A stretch of DNA of 64,000 bases from assembly GCA_015179125.1 (NCBI GenBank), contig WHVA01000050.1:248001-312000 (forward strand), given 5' to 3'. The first letter of the stretch is position 1. Each line of letters begins with the position of its first letter. Of this stretch, positions 21,845-32,891 are shown in pieces. Under the pieces are notes generated by a model that had not been told where the DNA came from, searched no databases, and saw only the letters and a list, made by a program, of their open reading frames with translations. The DNA comes from Gautieria morchelliformis. Its lineage: Eukaryota; Basidiomycota; Agaricomycetes; Gomphales; Gomphaceae. Position numbers and translations under genes: made by a program.

Positions 21845-22693
21845 ATGAGCGCCTGGTTTTCTCACCGTAGTGCCAACATTCGTCGTAACGTTCTCCCCAT
21901 CTCAGCTTCAATGGCGACCGCACTTGTTCCAACGCTTGACAAAGATGCCATGCAATATGCCATGGGTACCTTACAACTTAGAAAACGACATAATCGAAAA
22001 AGATCGAGTACTACGGGAGAGCTTATCTGGGACGACCGGGCTGATGTAGCCTTGACACTGGGTGAATACACTATACCTTCGTCACAGACCTCTCAGAAAC
22101 CTGACTAGGTACAAAAGGGTTAATCATATGGACAACCAAACCATCACACCGAATTGGAATCAGGCGATCCACTTTTCTGCAGCAATTTTTAAGGACGTGC
22201 GATGTAAGTAAGACGGGGAAGCAGATTTCGTCGCGTCTGCAAGTCCTGAAGAACGAGTGGAACGACACCCCGTGTACGTGATTAATACAGATGACGTCTA
22301 ATTGAATGTTGTGGATGAATCCGCCCGCTTTCAGACTTAGATTTGTTAAATGACCCTAACAATCCCGAAAATCCATGCTTGCAAACCAGCATGGCTGGTT
22401 CCCGTCAGGAGCCCACGACTTTGAATAATGCGCTTGCCCTAGATCACGTTACCGCCGGTCCACTGCAAGAACCTTCATCTTTCCCCGTCAATCCGCCCTC
22501 AGATTTCTCCTATTCGCAGCAGCCTGGGAGTGCTGTGCGGGAGTTTTATGAAGTCCATCCTTTGCCGAGTACCACCACCGACCCTCTTGTGGCTTGGGCC
22601 CACGCCACGTCTCACTCCCCTGTCGATATGGGCAGTGATATGTCCACCTTTGGACCCACCCTATGCGAATCCTGTCATGCACGCATTGTTTAA
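21845..22693 (+). CDS. Hypothetical protein, two-exon model
   Basis: Exons 21845-22061 and 22335-22693 joined by GTGAAT...TTTCAG give 191 residues in frame. Exon 1 holds a basic patch (LRKRHNRKRSS) followed by acidic EL.WDDRAD. Exon 2 is Pro/Ser-rich and polar (ASN/PRO-rich start, ESCHARIV end). No known domain. The 273-bp intron is long for this genome, so extra small exons may hide in it. It could be the tail of a regulatory protein; unverified. Confidence 0.35.
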
Positions 22694-23793
22694 TCATCAG
22701 ACATGCGGATATTTACATCCGTGCCAACTCTCAGAACTGAAGTACTGAAATACTTGATGCGTCGGGCCCGGGGTTCGTAATTCTGTTACGTATCACTCAA
22801 GGTCCGTTTCTCTTGTCTATAACGAGAGTACCAATGTGGTGGCGTGTGCATAATGCATAGAACAGCTACTATACTGGCTATTGTGTATATTGAGCAGCTT
22901 CGCGACGTTACTAAGCACTTTCCTCTAAAGAGTCAGAATCTTGAACGTTGAACAAGCGTGAATTTGAACATGCAGAGACGACTGAGAGATACTATGTCAC
23001 CCTAGCACGGAAAAACGACAGCGAAGATCATCAGCTTGATACGTGGTGGTCAAACTTGATGCATATGCAGTAAACTGCGCGATCGATCACTGCGCTGCCG
23101 TCCAGGAGTTGGTCAAACAGATTTCCTACAATTTCGATCTCAAGTGGATTACTCCTGTACTTGCGACTGATTAGCGCTTAGCCCCAGAGTCTTTGCTTGT
23201 CACGCCACCGTCCCCCCACGAGGGCAACCCTAAGCCGTGCGCGCCTCCAGGCCCTCCACTGGCAGGATGCACGCTAATGACATCGATAGATTAGGGACAC
23301 GGGACTAAGTACTAAGTAGATGCGCTCATAATATATCACGACACACTTGCGTCTTAGCGTGCTTTCAAGAAGCTCGCAATTTCGCCGACTCGGAGAACTG
23401 CCAGAAAATAAAGATAAGAGCGGAATTAAGTTCCAGAGAAGAAGAAAATTAATCGATGCCATAGACCTAGTCCTTGTGCATTAGACCCATTTGATATTGA
23501 CGAGACGTGCTCCACCTTCGAATTGAGGACCCCTCTCGATCAGCGTAGCGTTTGCAATGAACCTGTCCTTCAGCCATGTGTTGCCGCAATAAGCATCCCT
23601 TGATTTTGTTTGGCCCAGAGTCATCCTCCTTGTACGCCTGCCCAACGGGTCGCCTGAGCGAACTCACTCTCATCCCGAAGCTTCAGTTGCAGCTAAAGCA
23701 GACAATACGGAGGTCAAAATGTGTGAGACAGTGACATTGAGATGTATCCTCTCTACCAGATACCTGCGAGCAACCATCTACTCCGCACGTTTA
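22694..23793. other. Intergenic region, no gene seen
   Basis: 1.1 kb with no conserved frame, repeat or RNA structure recognised. Confidence 0.35.
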
Positions 23794-24969
23794 TCAACGC
23801 GACGTGTTTTTTTTATACGTAGCTCTGCGACTCCGTAGCGACTTCAGGGAAGACGACATATCGATCTGTTTGGCAACGCGTTTTCGCTGTTTCTGAGTTT
23901 CCAAGGACCATTTGGATGATTTGATCGCCTCGCGGTGGGAGGCCCGCGCGGCGAGCCTGCGGCTTCGTCGTACTTTCATAGAGCAGGGCTCCGCATGATG
24001 AGAGTGTGCCCGAGAACCTGTGCCCGCACGGCTGAGGTTAGAGGGGCGCGGCATGTAGTACGGCGATTCGAAGTTATTGTTATCCTCGAGGCTTTCCTCG
24101 GTAAGCCGCAGCGTCAACAGCTCTTCCGGGGGTTTGCACTCCTCGCTCATATCGATTGGATTCAGGTCGCCAACCGTATTAACATTCAGTGGCACCACCT
24201 GGAGCTGAGCAGCGTCATGGCCCGACTCCACTTCTATCTGAGGTTCGGTGAACGACTCGAAAGCGCGAGTATGGGAAACTTCAATGTCAGTCAGAGAAGT
24301 GCACTGCTCTTTTTCCGCCACATAGTGCACTCGGGAATGACACTTCATTGCCCAGGAATAGCGCTCAAGATCGTATGTGTCTTCTTCAACGTCTATCGCT
24401 GGCCGAATGGGAACATCGTTTAGGGCGATGTCTGGTGCGGATGGGATGGTGCGTGATTTTACAGCGCCAAACTGACAAAGTCCTGGGATTACCCACATAT
24501 CGCCAAGGGCGGCCGGCGGCAGTAGAGGAAAACCAGGTCCATTGTCTGAGTCAAAATCCACATGCAACTGGAGATCCATGTCCATCTGGAGTAGCTATGT
24601 GTCGAGGTAGGTTAACATGGAGGTCAAAAAATCAGTGGCAATGGCTACTCACAGCTGTGACCATCGGGTTGTCTGGGCAGGGCTCGGATGACGAGACGGA
24701 GTTTGGCTGGTCGTGTAATATGACCATCATTCCCTGAGAACACTGATTGAAAGGAGGGGACGAACACTTATGATATCATGTCCATGAATGAACGCTTCAC
24801 TGGCTTCCGGGGCCTTGTTGGCAGAGAGGGTCGCGAGCGTGTCGTCGATTGAGGTCTGACACTGAACGCCACTTCTTGACAGCGACGAGGAATATGAAAA
24901 GAGAGGCGGTAGAGGTATGTCAATATTAGGGGGTTGTGTAAAAGATTGTGACGTTGGAACGAGCGACAT
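23794..24969 (-). CDS. Hypothetical protein with basic C-terminal tail
   Basis: A minus-strand gene with an exon from ATG 24969 (MSLVPTSQSFTQPP...), a middle segment around 24640-24750 and a last exon from 24585 to the stop at 23794. The junction GCT|GTGAGT...CTCCAG|ATG at ~24585 is in phase; the first intron (~33 nt) is uncertain. The protein is acidic in the middle and ends in a run of about 55 strongly basic residues with RRSRRLAAR and QKQRKRVAKQ, a likely nuclear-localisation signal. No enzymatic motif or membrane segment. Function unknown. Confidence 0.45.
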
Positions 24970-25852
24970 AGAGGGATACGTGGGTAAAAAGAGTGTGTGT
25001 ATGGAATGAAATGACGGTGGAGATCACTTGCCAGACTTTATAAGAAGGCGCGGTCAAAATGGACTGTGGACAAAAGCAGATAATAGGGTCGGCATGTTCC
25101 AGATGTGGACCTATTCACAAGGGGAATGCGGTGCTCTGTCCAGGAATGTGGAAACTCTAATAACTGTGGTAGCTTTGTGGCTACGTGGTCAAATCGAAAG
25201 ATATCTTTTAAGGGCACTGGTAAGTGTCTAATCGTGTGTCCGTTTATAAGGCTGACATGATTTTAGAAAGGTTGTGGTCGCGCGTAGTTACTGAATATTC
25301 CAGACGCTTAGATATGCTGGAGTTGAGTGACTGCATCTGCGACGTTGTCATCAATATGATGGCAGGTAGGCAGCAGTGAGAGAAAAAATGTAGGTGTACT
25401 GTTATAGTTGGAAGTTGAATGGAAAGTATACGTGGGTGCGATTCTGGTGCCACTGAACTTGAGAAGCATCGGGCATCACGCCTTTACGCCACGGCTCTAC
25501 AGTCTTCTACGGAGAGACTGAAACCGATTAAGGGCTAGCTCTCGAGGTACGCCCCTGTTCTTGCTGGATATAGCGTCCGTATAGTCGTCAGATCGACTTA
25601 CCGTTAGATGCAAAATCTACTGTAGCTGAAGTGGCTGAAAGGGATTACATAATCAGGGCCGTCTTTCGCTAAGCATTAGGTCGTAAGAAGAGTCTGGCCT
25701 GCTGTGATCATAGATCGTGACCGACGAACGAATGGATATGATCTGCATGGTTAAATATGTAATGATTTATTCCTATAGGTCTCCAAACATTGCAACATCG
25801 CTTCGTTTCATACAGTTGATATAAAAACTTCTGCTTGAACTGAGCAAGCCTA
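24970..25852. other. Intergenic region
   Basis: Between the hypothetical gene and the 3' end of the fucosidase gene. No supported coding segment. Confidence 0.35.
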
Positions 25853-28800
25853 TCAGAAACTCAGTGAGGTAGTCTTCCCTCCTTCCGTTGCAAAGGCCGC
25901 GACGTGCCTGCCCTGGTATAGAACCTGCACCGACCTGCGCGGTGCCGAGATATCCGCTACCACAGATCCAGAAACGGGTTTCCCGTTTTTCCATTCCAAA
26001 TCGATTGAGAGACTACCACGTACACGAAGACCCTTTAAACTTCCTGCGCTCCACGCAGAAGGGAGAGCTGGAAGAATAGTAATCGTGAGGGGGTTACTTA
26101 GCGAAGGTACATCGGGAGCCTGAACGAGGGCGTTCTGAAACAAGAAGTCAGATGATGTCGTGAATGCACATTGCCGGTTGCGCACTATTACAGCGCCGGG
26201 ATAGCCCAAGTTTGCATCGATTTGAAATATAGGATCTAGATCACCGGGGTTGTATAGCGAAAACAAATTCGGACCAAAATTGCGTTCCAAGGTATACTAT
26301 GAATGAAATACGTGAGCATATGTTTCCAACTGTTCCAGAGCTTTCGATAGACGTGAACTCACTGTTAGCTCGTGATAGAACTCTGTCGCATTGCCCAGCT
26401 GTGCCCAGCATGCCGCTCTCCAAACCTTCTCCCATCCGGCATCCGCGTCCGGACCCGTCCCGTTTCCGCGGTGAATCAACGACACTTGCGCGGCATCAGT
26501 GATTTGCTGTCTGGAGTTGTTTGTTTGGCCAGCAAAGTTCGAGACAGCATAGCCTGGGTAGAGTCCGATAAGATGGGACAAGTGACTTGCGAAGATGTAT
26601 GATTAGTCTTCTGTAAACGGCGCCTTAGAAGACTGAAGTGAAAGGATATACCGATGCGTGTCAGTCTGTGAATCCATATCAACTTTCCATTCTGTTCACA
26701 ACCTGGTAAGTATAAGTTAAAAATCTGATAATCAACAAACCTTGAAGCTGTCCCCAGGAACCAATATGCAACCCCTACATAGTAATGCAACGTTGATTAC
26801 AGTGGCTTCTTGAAGTATAAATGTTCTAATGTGCCACTGACCATATCCATTTGGGCCCTCTTTTCCTGTACCTCTGGACAACATGGACAACATAAGTGTA
26901 AGTAAATATGTAATGATTCCAACTGACCCTTGAGGAACGCAGTATCCGTATCACCTGAGGCAGAGAATCCCTTTTCGATTGCGTTGAACAGCTGCCATAT
27001 GAGCTGCTGAGAGTGAGCGCAACCTGTAGGCGCGAATGTGCCATGAACGATATGTATTTCAGGTCGTTTAAGAAAGGGAACAAACCAAAGGTGATAGGAG
27101 CCTGCTCTGGCGAATTGCAGGGGGCTACGACCAAAGTACCGTCGTTGAAATGCAAGTCTTCGATGAGCTTGTCGAGGTGGAAAGCGGCAACACCCTGCGG
27201 CAGAACGGAAGCAGTTGACGTATGTTATTGTTCCGCTTAGGGAGCCATATGAGCTGTTGCCCACCTTGAGTAGAGGCCAACCCTGAGCCTTCCACCACGT
27301 AACATCATTAGTATAGTCAAAATGATCCCACGCGTGAATCATCTGCGGGTTTGATTAGACCATTATTGATAATAAATATAATGCTTTCTGGATGGCACTT
27401 ACGAACCAAACAGCTGATTCTGTATAGAAGGGGTATTAGATGAATGGTGAAAGCTAACAGAGGTAAATATAGTTCTATCACCAGGGTAGCTAGAAAAAAA
27501 AATTGAGGAAGAAAATAAGGTTAAGATATAAATAACTGACTCGGCCCATTGTGCAGTGCCTCCAACACCTTTCATGCCAGTATACCCGAAGATCTAAGGA
27601 ATATAATGGTGAGCTTCTAGTCCTTTGCGAAAACGCCAAGGATAGATGCTCACATCCATCTGTCGAAGTTATGAAATAAACATCAAAGGAAAAATGGAAT
27701 ACGCACCTCGTTGTGAGTTACCCAGCCGCGAGAAATGTTGTACAAGAGCTGTGCTGTCTCAGCACCTCGAGGAGCCCAATTTTTCTTCAATTATGATTCA
27801 ATTATGCACCGGACAAGAAAGAGACCATATACCTCGATGTAATTCCACAGCGACGCCGTAACGTTTAAACTAGTCGGCTCGGCTGACCAGTAATTCATCT
27901 GGATATTGATGTTTGAATCTAAACACATGAACTTCGGGTTATGAATGATTTCAATCAAGACCATTCCATGTCTTACGATAATCTGCGTCAATATGTCAGA
28001 GACTAGAGAAGCAAGGAGTGAAATAACAAGGCAGATACCTGCACCCCAACTGTGATGTGATCACCATAAACGGTAGGTTAGTCCACACAACGTAGAATCC
28101 AGTTCTCCTGCTTACGGATTTGAACTGTCCCTGGCCCATTTACCTTGCAAGTTTGCAGGTAACGACCCTCTGGCGCTGCTAAAAAGCATATACCGACCAT
28201 AGTGGAACAATAGCCACTCGAGATAAGGATTCCCTGTGTCTACCCCGTACGCTGCGACAAGCTCATCTGTCGATTGTGAAAAATCGGGCTGCTGTCCAAT
28301 AGAAAGCTGGAAGGGACTGGCGGTAGACAGCCCGGAGGACACATCCGATATATGCTGTGCGAGAAGAGAGGAATATGACGTCGAATTAGATGCTGCTGTC
28401 TCGAGAAGGGATATGAGGGCATTGTGGGGATCATCGCCCTTGAAAGAAAAAGCGTGCGCTGCGTCGCCTGCATCTTGATCGAAATTAGTCCCACCTACCC
28501 AGGTGACCCACGAAGAAGTGGAGCCGTTCACAGTGACTGTGGCATTGCCATTGGCGATTGTGGAACAGCGGGCCAGGTTTGGAGGGGTGGTCTGTACGCG
28601 AGCCAGAATTTCGAAAGTCATTCCTGGATCAAATGAAAGCCCTCGAAATAGAAGTGTGGCTTCGTCGAAGCAAGAAACGGTAGGAATGGGGTTGGAGGGG
28701 GTTCCTACAAAGGCGTACGTCAACGAGAGTGGGCTGGACGTGGTTGAATTGGTGAGTTGCGTGCAGGATTGAGTTGGATGGGAACAGAAGGTTTCACTGG

Positions 28801-29668
28801 AGCGCACAAAGAAACTGAGTTCTTCAGATTCTTTAAAAATGTGGACGACACCTCACCGACTTAAGCCTGTGCTTCCGACCGTCCATTCAGATCGTGCAAT
28901 GCCAGCGTCGAGATCGAGCCATCTGGTATATCCGCTCACATTACCGACAGTGTTATTGCTGGTGAGCGTTACGGCAAGGCGGCCTGGGCTTGTGTACGAT
29001 CCTTGAAATTATAATCTGAGTATAATCTGACCCCCCAGGTCGATACATTGGACTATTGCTAACCATAATTCTCGATTGGAGTTGTTATCACATCGAATTC
29101 AGCATCTGTGATTGGGAGCAAGTGTTGCGCACAAAACGTTCCTGAGTATCGCATGGTCTGAAGGACGGGGGAGTTGGATTCTCACTGGGTATCGTTCCAG
29201 TGGTAGAATTAAAAACACCTGCACGGATGTTTTGCATGTTTATATGCAAAGAACCGCCTGCGGATTCAGCGGGGTTCCCGCCTGTGTACGACTACGACGG
29301 CACCGTAAGTCACATTATGAATATATTATAGTACCTGTAGTGAAGACATACCGCGTTCTGGAAGGGTCCTCCAGACCACAGATCTTCAATATTGAGGGTT
29401 GTCTCGTCATGGAAAGTCTCTCCTTGAATCATAGCTATGTAAATCGTTAAGAAAAAGATGGGAGCAAGAGTGAACATCTTTGTTCACCAGCCAGGAAGCC
29501 GTTTCCAATCGGCAGGTAATCTTTGGACCATGACACCCCAGGTTTACGATACCAAAGGACCTTCCCTGACGGAGGAAAAGAAGCAGGAACGGCAGTATGA
29601 CCCGGGGTGACAGTGTTCAGAACTACCAAAGATATAAAAGCATGTAGCAGGCCAAGTGCGGGTGCCAT
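25853..29668 (-). CDS. GH95 alpha-L-fucosidase, secreted
   Basis: Minus-strand gene of 21 exons encoding 868 residues. In order: 29488-29668, 29352-29434, 29186-29291, 29064-29141, 28857-29001, 28116-28814, 28039-28049, 27978-27983, 27833-27918, 27707-27784, 27541-27593, 27482-27489, 27403-27419, 27265-27342, 27086-27194, 26928-27023, 26842-26873, 26741-26774, 26652-26691, 26363-26585 and 25853-26296. A signal peptide ([17 protein letters not shown]) is followed by the GH95 N-domain ([19 protein letters not shown]). The (alpha/alpha)6 catalytic core contains [41 protein letters not shown] (the N-x-N pair involved in catalysis), [13 protein letters not shown] and [16 protein letters not shown] segments. 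The product releases alpha-1,2-linked fucose from glycans, outside the cell. Four micro-exons (6, 8, 11, 17 nt) are needed for the conserved residues. The frame is intact; an alternative upstream start is discussed separately. Confidence 0.9.
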
Positions 29669-30172
29669 AGTCGATAAGGTGCTGCCAATCAGGGGTTGAA
29701 AGCGATCCGAGAAAATAAGAAAAACTACCAGGAGTGATAGAAAGAGACACCCAAGAATTCGACTACGTCCATACGTGGGGGTATATAAAAGGCCTCCCTT
29801 GTCATGGAGACGCAGTTTCCCGTCCAGTACCGCATGCCTCCTAGACCGCGACACGTCCTTTGAACTAAGATGAACGAGACGCTTAGGAGTATTGGACAGA
29901 AATGTGAATAGGGATGATATATGTGGTACTCCCCATGACCTAGACTGGGTGTTCGTGGCATGCGGGACAGACGTAGAATGCACGACTGGTGCTCCCCGTG
30001 ACCCAGCCTGTGTGTTCGTGGCATGCAGACCATACGTAGAATGCACGACTGAGCTGAGAGTCACTACGTCCGGCAGCACATCGGAAGAAGTCGGCCCACC
30101 ACCAATATCACGAGATACCTTCTCCTGAAAGAAGGGAGACCTAGCACTAGTACTTTCCTCCCCAAGAGGCAT
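29669..30172 (-). other. In-frame 168-codon upstream extension of the GH95 frame
   Basis: The first GH95 exon stays open upstream to an ATG at 30172. The extension is Ser/Thr/His-rich, contains a 21-residue tandem duplication, and ends with a hydrophobic segment (ILGCLFLSLLVVFLIFS) some 25 residues before the internal Met 29668. If used, the enzyme would be a type II membrane protein; otherwise this is 5' leader. The internal Met is preferred because a signal peptide follows it directly. Confidence 0.35.
29929..30054 (-). repeat. 63-bp tandem duplication (21 codons x 2)
   Basis: Two imperfect copies, 29929-29991 and 29992-30054, in the GH95 upstream frame. Their translations (VVHST..., HATNTQ, then SRG/SWG and P) match in phase. 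Confidence 0.75.
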
Positions 30173-32891
30173 AGTAGAGAATTGAGACTACTGGCAGCGT
30201 TAAACTTCCGACGCCACAAAACAGGTACTACTCAGGGCGTAACTGGTGCTTTCGGTCGACCAGGAAAGCCCCAGCGTAACGAAGGACTTATCGCCCTGTT
30301 ATGGGGAGTACTAGCGACGACACTTGTTTCGAAGACCGATGGTGATGAGCGGAGTACGGTCGGAGTGTAAACAGACACCCCCATCATGAGGATACCTGAG
30401 CATAAGGAGTGCATGTGTTGCTGGCAAGATCTCTAATATATTTAACATGGATTCAGCTTCGATTCTTTAGAGAAAATGGAAACTCTTATTCGAAGGTCTC
30501 TATTGTTTTATACCTATTAAATCATGCGTCCTCGAAGGGTCTGCGCTTCTGCTATAGATCCAGCATCGTTCTAATTGCATTCAAGTATGAGTTATTTCAT
30601 GCATATATGTACTGGACGACCATGTGAGCGTCATGTGTGGCCCACGGGAACAACAGGAGTAGGTTTCCTTGTTCTAACCCCCACATATTGGCAATATGAT
30701 GCCAATATTAGTACTAGCTCTGATTATTCAAGCGACACTGTACAGTATATAATAGTAATTTTGACGTGCTAGCTAGTAGCTAAGCTGTCTGGTATGCTGG
30801 CAATCGCGGGCCGCGGAGAATCATCTACACCCATAAATATTGTTGTCCAGAGGTTGCCTTTATGATCAATCATGCACTACCGCGCGCTATAGTAGAGTAA
30901 GTAGACCAGGCTCGCACCAACGTACTCGGAGCCTCGTAGGTACGTAGAGGTCTAACAAATTTCGGTGTTGGTAACTCTATATTACGTAAGGCTTTTTACA
31001 TAAAGCTGCGGTGCTTCAGGCTCGATCTCCCTTTCTCCCCCCAGGGGCTCCACACTGCACACTGCTCTCTTCCTCGTCCGACATTCCTGTGCGGTTGGGC
31101 ACAGAGTATGACGGCGGCTTGAGCGGCAGACAGAGCAGCAGACAGAAAATCAGGGGACCAGTTACGGTAACAAATATTGAGGATAGAAAACATATGTCGT
31201 CACAAACACACCCGGCCACCGCATTCCATCCCGCAACCCCCCAGGACGTGAGTCGGGTCCTTTCCGTATCTTCCGTTTCACTCTCCAACCGAGGCTGACA
31301 GTCCGCGGCTATTTTTCTCACCCCTCCTCAGCCCTATTGTCCGCAGTCTCAACCCTCACTACAGGCCACCACCTCACGGGACCGCGACGTAAATCTTACG
31401 CCCCTTTACAGTACTTCTTACGCCCCTTTTCAGTACTTCTTCTCTGGATGTCTTTTACGTGGCGTCGTTTCCTATCCACGCATGAGTACGGGCGTAGTAT
31501 GGGAAAGCTCGGTGGCAGTTGCGTGGGCTACTCTTACAGTCGATATTTCCGTGACCTCTGGATTCGCGCCTTGTGGATGCATATAGGGAACCCCGTCTGT
31601 CCACAGCCCGGAAATATACTTTGTCGCCACCGGAATCTACATCAGTTTGCAGCTTGACACTACGTGCACAATTTGCTCCGGATACGACCCTGCACCCCCG
31701 AGTCACACCAAATCCTAGCTCGAGATCCAGCCCTGTCAGTACTCGCATACTCTCACTTAAAGTTCGTCTCCGTCCGTTGTTATTCGTTTGGTGATTTGGA
31801 AGAAAGTCCTTTCCGACCTTTCCCAGGACTGTGGCACCTTCCCAGCTCAAGATTCCCACCGCGGACGCCCCAACTCCTACCTCTACCTCGATCGCACCTG
31901 TCCCCCTCCCCCACATGCTTCCTGGCAATATATAAAACAAGGTAAACCACTTACCAGCCAAGCCACCTATCATATCTGGCGCTCAGGCCTAATACTATGT
32001 GAAGTCAACCCCAGCCCTACACTGGATGGGAAGTGTTTACGACCTATTTGCGGAAGTGTGGCATGAGACGCTCACTGAGTGGTCTGTTGTTGGACAAGTC
32101 ATACTTATACTTTGCCTGCACAAGCGAGCCAACGGATAGCAATGGATATTTATACTACCACTAAAGGTCTTGCGGTGTGAAGGAAATTTGTCACGTGCTG
32201 CCGACTGGTTGAACACGCGTTCCTTGAACGGTTATAGAAGACGGACCTGAGTCTTATGTAGCTGCAGATGAGCATCATTCTCTCACTTAGTAGACACGCG
32301 TCGAACGCGTCCACGCGTTCGGCGCTACTGGCAGGAGTCGCTGACCAAGTCTATCAATTGGTTGGGCTCCACTAGTGCAGCATACTGAGGCGATGGGATG
32401 CAGCATGTTATAAGGCTGGGCAAGCAGCAAAGGGCAGCAACTACCAGAAGCCAACGCCAATCTCGAACCAGGATCCAGTCACTGGGGCGCATAATCACTG
32501 TCATGATGATCAGCTCTGGCATTGTCGTGTGTGGCCAAGTGGACATACGTACCGGGAACTTCCTTTTCTTCGCTAAACAAGCATTTAGGGTCTAGACATA
32601 GGCACGCGCGGAAGTTCGCGGCACATAACAGCTTCGCCAGCGTCTCTGCCAAATTCAAACGATTTCGGTAACAAACGATAAGATACTGCGCAGCTCAGGT
32701 ACGGATACTTGTGGTTAGCATACACTCGGGATGGCAGTGTCATGCAATGTATCTACGGCGCGGCGGAACGGCATGAATCTCACACCTCGCGTTCCTGATA
32801 ACTGATGACAATAGACTCTGTGACAGAATGAGCACACTAGAAGAAGTTCATTTCATGGCTGTTGCTGCTCACCGCGCTCACCATCCTTCCC
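30173..32891. other. Intergenic region between GH95 and MFS genes
   Basis: 2.7 kb. It contains C/T-rich tracts (31020-31080, 31800-31940) and a 172-codon minus-strand frame (31455-31973) with no domain or splice support. A near-palindromic ACACGCGTCGAACGCGTC cluster lies at about 32290-32325. No gene was assembled. Confidence 0.35.

Noticed and set aside
22760..22800. GGTTCG-like sequence as a tRNA T-arm
   Set aside because: No acceptor stem, D-arm or anticodon arm could be drawn around it.
23935..24423. 162-codon plus-strand frame
   Set aside because: Antisense shadow of the minus-strand hypothetical gene, which has a spliced upstream exon and a coherent basic tail.
31455..31973. 172-codon minus-strand frame
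   Set aside because: No domain, no splice-supported neighbours, and odd composition. Could be real but unsupported.
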